Of a stretch of 64,000 bases of DNA, positions 48,114-60,324 are shown in pieces. The stretch comes from Nematostella vectensis. Taxonomy: Eukaryota; Cnidaria; Anthozoa; Actiniaria; Edwardsiidae. The DNA lies in contig NC_064039.1 in NCBI RefSeq assembly GCF_932526225.1, forward strand, positions 6,695,459-6,759,458, read 5' to 3'. Within the stretch, counting starts at the first letter, position 1. Each line of letters opens with the position of its first letter. Under the pieces are notes generated by a model that was not told the DNA's origin, made no database searches, and was given only the letters and a program-made list of their open reading frames with translations. The position numbers and the translations under genes were made by a program.

Positions 48114-51100
48114 CTAATGTGTTTTGCTCCAGGTATTTGGAAGTGTTGCAGTAGGTGGGGGGGGTGGGCCTCGTCGATGGAGCTCATCAATGTAACCCAT
48201 TAGCAGCCTTTCTCGCTCCTCGGGCATGCACTCTAAAATAAGGTATCTTCTATCATTCTGAAAACAAGAAGACAATGATTTAATAAACATCAAAACAAGA
48301 CAATGATTACAAGACGAGCTAGTAATTATTCTTACTTCTAAAACCTGCTCTATGTCCTTGAGATGCTTCCTGTGATTTTCAATATTTTGCTTTGACCTAG
48401 AAAAAAAAGAATTCTGATGTAACACAGTAAACAAAATTTACACCTGTATCTTTAGTATGTTATTGCCGAAAAATACCAATTTTATGAAGTTATCACTTAC
48501 TTATATGTTATAAGATGGGTTTCCTTGAGAAGCTGCCTGAAATCCACTTTTGCACTGGATTGCTTGTCTTGTAGATAATCAGTAAATTCTGCTTCGCGTT
48601 TCTGATAAAGAAATCCATGATACCTGCTATGAGCTTGAATCCAAAACGCATCTAGCCAGGCTTATAACATAGTGCTTTAAACAATTCATTGTTTTTTTTT
48701 GCTAAGGTTTCTCGTTCTAGCTTAAATAAGTACTCAATTTACTTTTATTTGAGCAGAACTCTCAGTCAAGTAGGGGGTTCTTCCAGCCCCCCTCCATTTC
48801 ATGAATATGGGACCTGAAATTCATATGAGCATGCTTTATGTGGTTTTAAAGCATACAGACTGTACGCTGTATTTGCTGCTACTACTGTGTGTTTTATTCG
48901 CCAAAACCCATTGGCATGAGTATCACAGCATCAAAACAATAACAAAATTATATAAATAAAAAAGGACTCACTCTGTCATGTGATGAGAACTTTGAGTATC
49001 GTGGATCATCTCTGATAATTTTCTTGATACTTCTCCATGAGGACGTAAGGGTTAACTGGAAACAAAGAAGGTCTTTACAATTAGATTTTTCACCTAACAA
49101 TTGCCAGATCTAACAAAGAGAGGTATATTTCGTCTTATGATTTTATCATATCATACCTATATTGCCCTTTAAAATCCAACTAATTCTGCTTGTCCTAGGG
49201 TTATTGTTCTAAAAAAAATGTTTTACCGTACTGTACCTCTGTTGTTTCATCCAATAGTTTTCTAAACTGTTCTCTTTTGCGTTCATGTAACTGGCTGATG
49301 TGGTCATTGAAAATTTTCTCCCTCTCCTCTTTAGGTAGTGGCTCCACCATAGACCAACGGTGATCCTTGCGTAGTGTCCGCTTTGTTTCTTTCCAAGTCA
49401 CATCAGAGTTGCGCACCTGATAAAAATGCCTTGCTTATGTCATAAGGAACAAAAAATACAACTGGCTTATACAAAAAGGAACTTGCTGGTCTTTCTAGCT
49501 TTTATAAAGTTGCATACAAATCAACTTATCATCATAGACACTCACCATATCTGTGAGCAGAGCACTGAAATGTTGGACTGCTTTATCTCTGAGGTGAAAT
49601 TCCTTCTCCTTTTCCCGAGCCTTAGCAAATTCGGCTTGTTGCTCCCTGACTTCGCTTTCTCGTTTTCGCATACTTGCTTCCATACGCTCCATTTTTGCTT
49701 TTTGCTTCTCTTTGTCACTATTCTCCTTCTGGAAGTTACAATTATGGGAAAATGGCTAAGCAACGAGTGAAGCATTAAATATACATACATTTTTTTTTTC
49801 TAAATGCTAAGCCAACGTAAATGGGTATCTTGATAATAAGTTCAGGTAGAGTACATAAGGCCAATGGTGCCCTTGGTAACAGGATCCACTGTTCATACAC
49901 TATGTGATTGGGTTTGTTGACAGAGCAAAAAAAAGTTTTCCCAAAATAAGGTCTGGTTAACCTTAGGTAAGCTTGAATTTTTGCATAGAGGTTTCTTATG
50001 TTATTAAAACCAACATTTCAAAAAGTGTTTTTTTTCTAATGGATTTGTCTTCGAGATACGAGGCATGAACCACAATTTTCAAAGGTTCAAAGTATGAATT
50101 CTCCTCGTTTTTAGGGAGAAGTCGGGCTCGGATCGGAAATTAAGCCAGCTTTACTTGCTAATATCTAATTTTCATATCTTCTAAATTACTTTAAAAGTAA
50201 AATTCTGTGTGGCTGAACTCTTCCTTTCTAACCATACACTAAAACCCAAAAGAAATGCTCACTGTGCAGGCTAACACATTGGTTGTCCTTGGTCTTTTAA
50301 GTTAATACTGGTAATGTCTAAAAAAATACTGACCTATGTCATTGAGTTATTACAATGTACTGGCACCTTTTCTAGCTCCTCCATAAACTGCATAAAGTAA
50401 TCCTCCTTTGTGGACACACTTTCCACAGCCTTATACCGAGGGTCATCCTCTATCTTTGACTTGACCTTTCGCCAATTGGCTCCAGCCTCAAGGTTCTGCT
50501 CCTCCAAAAGCTCAAAGAAGTCATCGTGAAGCTAGTGTTTTAGGGGAAAGGACAAACAAGACATATTTTAATGAATTGGATATATCTATAACTCTTTCTT
50601 ATATAGTGATCAAAATAATTTTGTAAAGAAATATAACCTTTTATCAGTGAAAAACATAATTAGACCCTGACTCTTCTATCTATCATCTGACTACAAACCT
50701 CACTAGCAAACTCATCCAAATATCAACTTTTTTTAGCCTGCTAAAAATAGCAAATAACTTTGTAAAACAATCTAATACAGTGTACGTCTGAAAATTCAAA
50801 TTAGGAAATGTATGTGAAATATTTAAACTAATTAAGCATAATTTAATAAGTAAAACTGAATAGCTTTCAAACCTTTTTGGAGCTAAAAAATGATTAACAT
50901 AGAAAATTGCTCAGCCAAAAACAAAAACAATATAGCAATCTCGGAAAGCTTCAAAGTACATAAATGCCCCATCGATCTTTAGCAATCTTAACTGTACTAA
51001 GGTCTCAAACAATCAAATCAATCAGATTTTTGCCAGATGGAAATTTCAAACATTCTTGTGAATTTTGAAAGTGTGACTCATAATTCTTACAAATGGTCGC

Positions 51101-53685
51101 ATAAAAGTATTTTTAAAACCTGAAAAGAAATATTGCCTGCACTTTTACCTTTTTAAATTAGCAAAGTCTCAAAAGTACAAGATAGCATTTTTGCTCATTT
51201 AAAGGTATTTCTGTTCATTTAAAGGTATTTAAAGGAACCAGATCATCCACGCTTAGAGCTCTTCAACAAAAAACATATTGTCTGGGCTGCAAAGTGATAC
51301 TCAACACAGTATGAGGACACCAAAGGAGATGGGTTCTTCTTCCTTCGTAAAGGCTAATGCAACAAAGTAAAATATATTGATTTACCTTATTCTGTCATTG
51401 ACAACATGGTTCAACAGTGACGAAAAAGCAACTACTATAGGCCACATGGATAGCTTGGCAACTGCCTTGTGCTGTGTTACAGTATTAGAGACAAATCCAT
51501 TAAACAATGGCCACGCAAATCATCATCAATCAACACACTATAGCGAGAAGAAGCTTTCAGGATCTGGTACAGGGTCGCAAAGTCATTTGTTGTTCAAATA
51601 CCTCCCTCCACTTATATTGACAAAGAGATTTCGAGATACATAAACAAGTCGATACAGCCATTTTATCAGTTACAGTGATTACTAAGAAATCTAATAGATT
51701 TAGATTTTTTTGTGGTAATCATAAAAAGATGCAAATATACATGCAAACATGCAAATATAAGTAGAGCATGGTATCTCAACCTCAAATAACCATAAAATAC
51801 TCTGCATCCTAAAACATTTTAACGTTTTCTGCTCTTTAATCTAAAGAAGCTACATGGGCTCTATTAAATCGGTGTTACCTTTGACCTCCAGAAAGAGTAA
51901 AAACTAACAGTCCTACCTTGGTGTTCTTGATCTTCGATGTCTCCTTCTCTTTCTTCTTGAGCTCAGATATGTATTCAAGGAAGATAGCTTCTCTCTCCTT
52001 CATTTTCTCAATTTGCTTGAATCTCTCTTCTTTGCCGTGCTTCATTGCAAACTCACTAAATGATGTCCTGGTGAGAATAGTAAGTCATGGGCTATGAGTT
52101 TCAGAATTATGACTCAAGCAAATATTATGCCACCACAAATGCTTATCTTATGGTACTGGTGGAGGTGCAAAAAAAGGTAGTGAGGGGTCAACAGATGCCT
52201 AAGACCTTCCTTTAATGTTGAAAAACATGATGAAAAGATTACATGAAAAGGAAAAGCTTTATGGAAACAGTGACGCCAATCACCAAATCACTGGCTACTC
52301 ATGTCAGGTTTCCCTTTCCTCTTTATGGGGAAAATAAAAAAAAGACAAACTAACAAACATGGGAAAGTAGACATACTTGACTGTAACTTTCATCTCTTGT
52401 AGCATGGCTTTGAAGGAATCCTTCTTCTCTTTCATCTTGTTTTTCCTTTCTTGTCTCTCTTCATCAGCTCTTGTGCGCACAAACTTCTCAAAGCACTGTT
52501 TCCGTTCTTTTTGATTCAGAAGCAGGTAGCGAGGATCAAAAACGATCTTGGGAAGCTCTTTTTCCCAGGTACTGAAGGCCGACACCTACCAGAATATATA
52601 ACAAATTTGATTGAATCCAACAATAAGAAATGAAATAAGAAACAAAAACACACACACACTTGAGGAATCTAGGGACCATTGGTTGATACTGTATTTGAGT
52701 TACAATACCAGGGGGGAAAACAGTAGTAGAGGATTCACCTTCACAACAGTTCTGCTCTATAAAAAAGATTGCCCCAAATGTTTGGTAATAAAAAAAGCTG
52801 AAAAACGGGTATGTGAGCATCATAACTGAGAATCTACTGTATTTATGAAGTATTTTCTATATAGCAATTTTGTTTTTCAACTTCGGGGCCTAAATATGCA
52901 ACAATATTGTTGTGTACACCAAAACTAATGCACTTTGTCTGATATCTTTAAAAAAGGTATCTCATTTTATCTATATTTCATTTCAAAGTTGCTGTAGGGA
53001 AACTTTGGCTACCTCTGGTTCTTTGATGTAAAAAACTTTTGATTGAGGAACAATTCACAAGCTAAGATAGCTACATTAGCCTTCTCCAGGCATCTTATTT
53101 AGAAACAAGACAAAGAAAAAAGCAGAGTTAGAGTCCTTCATCTGCAAACCAAAAGTTTTGCATGTTTGCCAAACTGCACCCAAAAAATAAAGGCAAATGG
53201 TTATGTTTAAAGTCATCTGGCGGGTTCTATAATGACTCCGTAATAAATCTAATTTGTTTCACTGTTTTACACTTTCATGCCCAATAATATGTTGCAATCT
53301 AGCCTAAATATATGCATCAATATTCCCAAGGTCCAAATTCGAGTGAGGCAATAGCCCTTGAAGATGAAACAGAGAATTGCTGCTCATGTTTGAAGCAATA
53401 GTCTTTTCTCAGAAAAGGGGAATCTGTTTCTCATTTATTCATTCTGTCTTTATATATGAAATTCTAGAGGCAAACAGAGAGTGACCTACCCCTCGTTCGA
53501 GCATCATCTCCCGGAACTGTTTCATCCTTTCATCTAAAGGCAACATCTTTCTGTCCCTGGCAGCCTTCTCTTCCTTTCGGTGAGCCTTGGTGTGCTTTGC
53601 AGGAGGAAGAGGCTCTCTCAAAGGCTCGTCTTTCATCTCCACATCACTAGAAGTACTTTGGGGAGGCTCGTCTCTGCTTTCCCTT
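48114..53685 (-). CDS. TCERG1: TCERG1 C-terminal half: FF domains
   Basis: The FF units begin with [20 protein letters not shown] and continue with FDPRYLLL; further units show [66 protein letters not shown] and DRRYLIL. Each has the F…W/L…D-P-R-Y style of FF repeats, a ~60-residue helical fold. Strongly charged Lys/Glu linkers separate them. The last exon ends with a Pro run ([14 protein letters not shown]) before the stop. Confidence 0.92.
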
Positions 53686-56600
53686 CTGTGATGAAAAAAA
53701 GAAAAAACAATAGAGCTCTCCACAGTCCACAGATGTTTACCTGAGCTTTGTTAAGTTTTAAAGAACCTTTACATTCAGTACCTTGGCCTCTTGGAAGCAG
53801 CTTGATGCTCATCTTCATCATCTGATGACAACTTTCTTGACTTGCTTTCTATAGCGAAACATAAGATTAAGATTATAAGATTAAGAACAGATGTCCTGTG
53901 CCAGAAAGACCATGAGGCAATATCACAAGCATAATCACCACTGCAGAAAATCAAGGATATTTCTTTAAAATCATTCTTGTCCTTATCTGAAGTGGGTTAA
54001 TAACTTGGAAAAGCTTGTTATATGGTAAATGTAAGCTCATGTTTTAAAGTCTGACCTTTAGAAGAGCGTGTAGCTTGAACCTAAAACAACAAATACTTAC
54101 TTTCTTCTCTACTTGGTGGACCATTCTCAATTATTTCATCCACTTTATCATTATCCTTGAGTTCTTCTGGTTTCTCCCAAACAGATAAACGAGTTGCAGG
54201 ATTGAAAAAGAAGGCTTTGCCAGTCCCTGTCCAAACAACACACCAAGTTGTGCCAGGAACCAGTTCACTGGCAACAGGCTTGCTCCTATCTGCTTCCTGG
54301 CTTTCTTCTCTGGACTCCTCTGCTCCAGAAGATTTTTCCTCCTCTTTGGCTGCAACTGAAGCCAACAAGAATTGTTTTAAAATCAAATCATAAGCAAAGT
54401 TCAGTAATCACAATTTCATTAAGGTAATTCCCTTGAAATAGTTCTACAACCCAGAATTTTTTAAAACTTGGAATAAACAATATTGAAGTTAAGGGCTTTC
54501 AAAAATTGTAATAAAAAATGAGGGTAACCGACCTCGTTTTCACAGAGGGGCGTACTTTTGAAGCGTTTTTACTGATCGAGCGAGGAAAAATCACAACTCT
54601 AAATTTTCGAAAGTAGTGCCAATAGTCTTTAGAAAATCACATTCTAAGAGATCGCACTAAAAGACACTGCTTTCGCCACTATTTATACGGTAAAAGTGCC
54701 ATTTTGAAGTATTTTTACGGCTTTTAAGAGAAAATAAACGAACTTCTAAAAGCCAATTTTTTTTCTTCTTTCAGTATATCATTTTTCTGTATATATTTAA
54801 CTATTTGAGCAAATAAAAAATGGGGGTAACCGACTTCATTTTTCTGTCAAAGCGATTTTAAGTAAGAAACGCGCGCCTTTTGCTTTGTTTTCTTGTACAA
54901 CTGTGGCGCGTGCGCACACTTAATACCGGAAAATTAAAACAAACAGCGCAATCCACTATGCGCAGAAGGGGTGCGCAGTGCAATTCAAGGGAATTACCTT
55001 AAAATCAAATCCAAAGCTTAAACATTCTTCAAAGCATTCTTCTGCTACACTGATTTGCTATGTATGAGTAATTTTAATAGTCCATTATAAGTATGTAGTC
55101 ATGGTAATTTGACTCAAGAAGTAAAATTTGTTATTTAACAAAAACCTTTCACATTTATTTTAAACTTTATTTAGTTTTCAAAACTTCATTCTGAGCTGAC
55201 CTGGTTGCTGGCTTTGATCTGCCTTTTGAGCAACTTCTTGTGCCTGAGGTGTGGCCATCCGCATTGGTGGGTGGGGCAGTCCCCTTGGTCCTGGGAAGAG
55301 TCCAGACAGCATGCCGGCCATTCCAGGAGGCATTCCTAAGGCAGACAACATTAGCAAGCTTAATCTTGTGATGCGCTTACTATTCATTATATATCATTAT
55401 ATGGCAATGATGGAATATGCTTTCATTGGTGCCACTGATTGGACCATGGGCAATACAGATTTTTCCTGCCATTGTGTTTGTTTACATACTTTTGAACAAA
55501 ACTGTGCGTTTTTGCAAAAAGAATATGTATGATGAATAGGCATGATTATTTTGATTATTGATTGATTAGAAGATTTGCTGGACAATATAAAGTGCCATTT
55601 GGCTGACTAATAGACATGAACTTTAACTAGCCAACCATGATGGCAAGGAATTTCATGTCAATCCAAAATGGGGTTCTAGCATGTAAACTACCTTACTTTC
55701 GTAGAACTTTCTCTTGACAGCCACTGTAGTGTGCACCACACAATATTTGAGTTCTGGCATGCAACCAAGTATTGTTGTTACTGCAACATTACCTGGCATA
55801 GCCATTGGCTGCTGTGATTGGTCCATCTCCTTTGGCCTCTCCCATGTAGACTGCATAGTCCTTGAGTTGTAGAAGTACACACGACCATCAGAGGTCCTGT
55901 GCTCAGACCACTCACTTTGTTTTACCATACCCATCGGCGGCATTCCTGGCATCCCTGGAAGTGGCATTCCAGGCAGACCTAGACCAGGGATTGGTAGTCT
56001 TGGAGGCATTCCAGGTGGTGGTAGCAAACCAGGGGGTGGCATTCCTGGAAGGGAAAGCGCCATTGGTGGCATACCAGGTGGTAAACCCTGGGGTCTGTGG
56101 TTTGGCATGGACATGTTGCCTGGGGGGCCTACTTGAGGCGCTTGCATCAAAGGCATTATTGGCTTTTGCTGTCCAGGCTGCTGCTGTTGCCCAGGGTAAA
56201 GTGGCTGCTGCTGGTTTGGTGGCTGTTGTTGACCAGGGTGTTGAGACTGCTGGTGATTCGGTACTTGCTGTTGACCAAGCTGCATCTGCCCAGGGCCTGC
56301 ATTCTGTGGTTGCCTTGACACCTGTTGTCCAGGATGCTGTTGGTTTGGCTGCATTTGTCCTGGACCATGTTGCTGTTGTTGTGGTGGTTGCTGCTGATTA
56401 GACTGCTGTTGTCCTGGATTCTGTTGCTGTTGACCAGGGTGCTGTTGCTGTAGTGACTGGCCAAGCTGCCCTGGGCCTGACTGTGGTTGCTGACCAAGCA
56501 GTGATTGACCAGGGTGCTGTTGCTGTTGGTGGCCAGGGTGTTGTTGTTGTTGTTGATCAGGAAGAGATTGCGGTTGCGTTGCATGTTCTGGAGGCTGCAT

Positions 56601-59590
56601 ATCAGGCTTCTGTTGATCTTGTTGCCGCTGTTGTTGTGGGGGCTGCTCTTGGTGTGTCTGTGAAGTTTGATTATTCCTATTATCCTCTCCAGCACCAGGG
56701 CACTGGGGTTGTGGATTCACTGGTTGACCTCCTTGTTGATTTTGTTCCTAAGCAGAAAAGGAATTGATGTGAAGTATATATTACTGAGGGTTATAGAGAA
56801 TAATAAGGGCAGCCAGAAAAAGGTTTAAAGAAGTACTATCCATTTGTTCACATCATCTTAAACAAGCATGTTTTGTGGTGAGTTTCTCTCATTTTTTACT
56901 CTCTTCTTTATTAAAAAAATAATAATAATACAACTATCCAAAACAGTAGGGAAGTTACCAGTAAACAAGATAATGTGGATGTTGTAAACATTCAAGAAAC
57001 TAGTGAGAATTAATGCTTATGATAGATGAATGGAAGAAAATGTTAGTATCAAATAAGGCAGTGGAATAATTTTGTTTGAGGATTTTTAATATCTTAGCTG
57101 AAAAAGAGCAGATGATGTGAACAACAATTTACTGGACATACTGTTGGAGGCTGGTTTTCTAGTTGCTGGGGGGGTTGTTGCTGTCCATCTTGTGGTGGCT
57201 TTGAGGGCGTTACAAGATTTTTGGGTTTCTCCCATGCAGATTCCCTTGTACGTGCATTGTAGTAGTATGTTTTGCCATCTGATGTTTTGTGCTCTAGCCA
57301 AATGTCCCCATTACTGTCAATCATAGGTGGATTTTGGGGTGGCATTTGATTTGGAGCCATAGGCATTTGTGGTGGTGGAACATGACCCTAGAATAAAGGT
57401 ATTAAACAAACATAAACAAACCTGCTGAAACCAGGTGATTAAAAACCTTCTAGAAATGCTAACCTATTTGACATTAATTATTGTTTTTTTACAGACTATG
57501 AGAGCATTTTGTAGATATCAGTATATAGCATACAAGAGATAATTGTATCAATTAACTTATTATTCTTAACCCATTGACTCCTGGCTATTTTTGGGCTGAA
57601 TCTACAAAAAAACAGACTGAAAACAGATACCTCCCCCCCTATTCTGAGTTTTATACAGCCCATCAAAGTCAGCGGTATCCAAGCTTTCCAACAGTGCTTT
57701 GCGGTCCCCACTTTTAATCCCTCGTCGTTGTGCTGAAGCCAGCACAAGTTGATGGTTGCTTGTATTTTTCATCAAAAATACAGCTATGAGCATATTAGGA
57801 GAGTGTCTCAGGACATCATGAAGTCTTTTGGGGCATAATTGAGTGCTTTGCTTATGGATATTTGCAAGCAAAGGTGGATTCATGATGATTTTTTCTTGTT
57901 TGGCTTTGCCTGGATGAGAAAATAATTTTCTTATGGATCACCACAGCTCTCCTAAATGCTGTCTTTTCTGAAACCAAATTGATTCCAAAATTGTTTACAC
58001 TGCTATTCTGGGTCTGTATGAGCTGGAATTGATTTGTTTTTGGGTGAAAAGACTTATAAAAAACCATCTGACTTCGGGGAGAGGAGTGTTGACTGGCCCT
58101 CCCCTCGTGAATTTTCCCCTGGATCTCCCAGAATGCTTTGCAATACGTAAAGACATCTTCGTGGTTGTGCAATCCTTCAAGGAGTGGACATTGTGTTTTG
58201 AGGCCATGGAAATGTACCTGGAGGATCAGAATAAAGGTATCTATATGTGTCTTGAGCCGTGTTTGCTGATCTCTCACCCTTGTGTGGTATTTTGAGCGTT
58301 TTATTGAGAGGGGTGATTCTGCTTTTCTCTCCTTGTTCGATTTGAGATTTTTAAAAAAACCTGTGCTATTATTTGGCTTAAGAGTAGATGCCAACACCTT
58401 GGTTGGATGCATATCTGCAAGACCATTTATCCCAAAATGCAAACTAAACACAACAAGATGAAGATACTCAGGCATCAGTCTAAGGAATAAATGGTCTTGA
58501 AGATATGCATAACGCTCAAAATACCACACAAGGGAGAGAGATCAGCAAACACAGCTCAAGACACAAATAGATACCTTTATTCTGATCCTCCAGGTTCATT
58601 TCCATGGCCTCAAAACACAATGTCCACTCCTTGAAGGCTTGTAAAACCACGAAGATGCCTTTACGGATTGCAAAGCATTCTGGGAGATCCAGGGAAAAAT
58701 TCACGAGGGGAGGGCCAGTCAACAATCCTCTCCCCAAAGTCAGATGGTCAGTCTTTTCACCCCGAAGCCAAACAATTCAATCCCAGGTCATTCAGACCCA
58801 GAATAGCAGTGTAAACAATTTTGGAATCAATTTGGTTTCAGAAAAAAAAGCATTTAGGAGAACTGTGGTGATTCACTAGAAAATTATTTTCTCATCCAGG
58901 CAAAGCCAAACAAGAAAAAATTATCATGAATCCACCTTTGCTTGCAAATATCCATAAGCAAAGCACTCAATTATGCCCCAATAGACTTCATGATGTCCTG
59001 AGACACTCTCCTAATATGCTCATAGCTGCATTTTTTATGAAAAATACAAGCAACCATCAACTTGTGCTGGCTTCAGCACAACGACGAGGGATTAAAAGTG
59101 GGGACCGCAAAGCACTGTTAGAAAGCTTGGATACCTCTGACTAGGTGCAGCTGTGTTTGACTTTGACAGGCTGTATAAAACTCAGAATAGGGGGGGAGGT
59201 ATCTGTTTTCAGTCTGTTTTTTGTAAATTCAGCTCAAAAATAGCCAGGAGTCAATGGTTTAATTAATAAGACATTCAAAATAAATACATGCCTTTAACTA
59301 AAACATGTTTTTCAACCAAGTTAAGTATTTGTTATTCATGTATCCTTTATGTCTAAAAACAAGTTTAATGTTAATTCTTAGGTGAATCATAGCTAAAGCC
59401 AATTTCATACCTGGATGTTTCCAGGGGGGAGCATCTGGCCTCTAACACCTGGAATACCCATGGCAGATGGGTCAAATGGAGGGAGCTGAAAGCCTGCTTG
59501 TGGAGGTAGAAGGGGTGGCATGCTGTCTTGTGCTCCCATATTGGGAGGATTGTTTCTCTGCCCCATCAATGGAGGGGCTCCAGGTTGCAT
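48114..59590 (-). CDS. TCERG1: Transcription elongation regulator 1 (TCERG1/CA150): three WW and about six FF domains
   Basis: Sixteen exons: 59411–59595, 57142–57387, 55793–56747, 55201–55335, 54101–54355, 53782–53848, 53490–53685, 52377–52585, 51917–52067, 50367–50531, 49546–49728, 49237–49416, 48972–49055, 48501–48601, 48336–48396 and 48114–48257. Phases agree throughout, giving about 1,103 residues (human 1,098). The start chosen is the ATG at 59588–59590 in an ACCATGC context; the bases before it are probably UTR. Order: Pro/Met-rich N-terminus, WW1, Gln/Pro-rich region with WW2, Pro/Gly/Met segment, WW3, acidic and basic linker with an SR/KR patch, then FF repeats in a Lys/Glu-rich helical region. 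TCERG1 is nuclear; its WW domains bind Pro-rich splicing factors and its FF domains bind the phosphorylated RNA polymerase II tail, coupling elongation to splicing. Confidence 0.93.
54101..59590 (-). CDS. TCERG1: TCERG1 N-terminal half: WW domains and Q/P-rich region
   Basis: WW1 (exon 57142–57387) has [20 protein letters not shown] and ESAWEKP. WW2 (end of exon 55793–56747) has [19 protein letters not shown] and STWERP. WW3 (exon 54101–54355) has [20 protein letters not shown] and SVWEKP. Each keeps two signature Trp and the final Pro. The 955-nt exon is dominated by Gln and Pro with PGQQQ-type units, the counterpart of the Gln/Ala-rich region of vertebrate TCERG1, but with Q/P rather than Q/A repeats. 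Confidence 0.92.
54423..54998. mobile_element. TTAA-flanked MITE in a TCERG1 intron
   Basis: The ends are inverted copies of GGTAATTCCCTTGAA, and both sides carry TTAA (54419–54422 and 54999–55002), the target duplication of piggyBac-type transposition. Inside is a repeated GGGTAACCGACCTCGTTTT / GGGTAACCGACTTCATTTTT pair (54522 and 54827). At 576 bp and without an ORF it is non-autonomous. Confidence 0.72.
57570..59258. mobile_element. 1.7-kb TTAA-flanked foldback element in a TCERG1 intron
   Basis: Two arms of about 730–750 bp (57570–58300 and 58510–59258) are diverged inverted copies around a ~200-bp centre that itself has a smaller inverted pair (GATGCATATC…GACCATTTAT). The ends read CCCATTGACTCCTGGCTATT and its near complement, each bordered by TTAA (57566–57569, 59259–59262). 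The TTAA duplication and CCC start fit piggyBac-like transposition. Related open frames occur in both arms (such as one opening [11 protein letters not shown]), but no transposase motif is visible. The arms differ by substitutions and small indels, so the palindrome is not fresh. Confidence 0.85.
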
Positions 59591-60324
59591 GGTTACTAGA
59601 TTTAGGTAGGACATTTAAATATAGGTTGATACAATTAAAAATGGCCATTTATACAGTAACACTAGTAGATCACACATAAGTGGTAAATCCTGAAATAATT
59701 GCACGCATGTTTAAAACCAGTGGTTAGTTACCAATTTGGTCAACTAATGGGAAGTGAAATGTCTTTTACATAAGTAATTGCAAGTGCATCAAATTTTATC
59801 TGCATGTGTTAAGGTCGCTCAGGTATTAGAACAACAAATCATAAACATAAATGTGTTTTGATCAGTTTTGCAGAAAAATGTTCTAAAAGGTAGTGTTATT
59901 CAAAATGTTACAACTTTCTTCCTATTGAACATAGCCAAACCAAACTTGGTATGAGTTATTGTACGCAATTGGAGGTTGTTTTTTGCAAAAACTCGATAAT
60001 AAAGGCTAACATGAACGCTTTTTGAACGAACTGAACTTCACCATCAATTTTTCAGGGCGAAATTCTTAACTTTTTTTCTCTTCCTCAGATTTTTTTCGAA
60101 CTTTCACAGAGGCTGTATCACCACACATTGAACTGATTATGTTAGTGTTGTCAAAAAGCTAACGCTCAATTTTGCGTCTGTCTCAAATAAGTGCAAAACT
60201 GTTGTTTACTTTTTAAGTGCTACTACATTATTGCATGTTAATACAAATACAATTTTTGAATGTCTTCACTCTCCATACATTGAATAGTCTTTGATAAAAC
60301 ATTTACAGTACACCCTGGAAAAAA

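Noticed and set aside
57852..58529. A 225-residue minus-strand frame as a gene
   Set aside because: It lies in one arm of the foldback element and across its centre, with a disrupted counterpart in the other arm; treated as element sequence.
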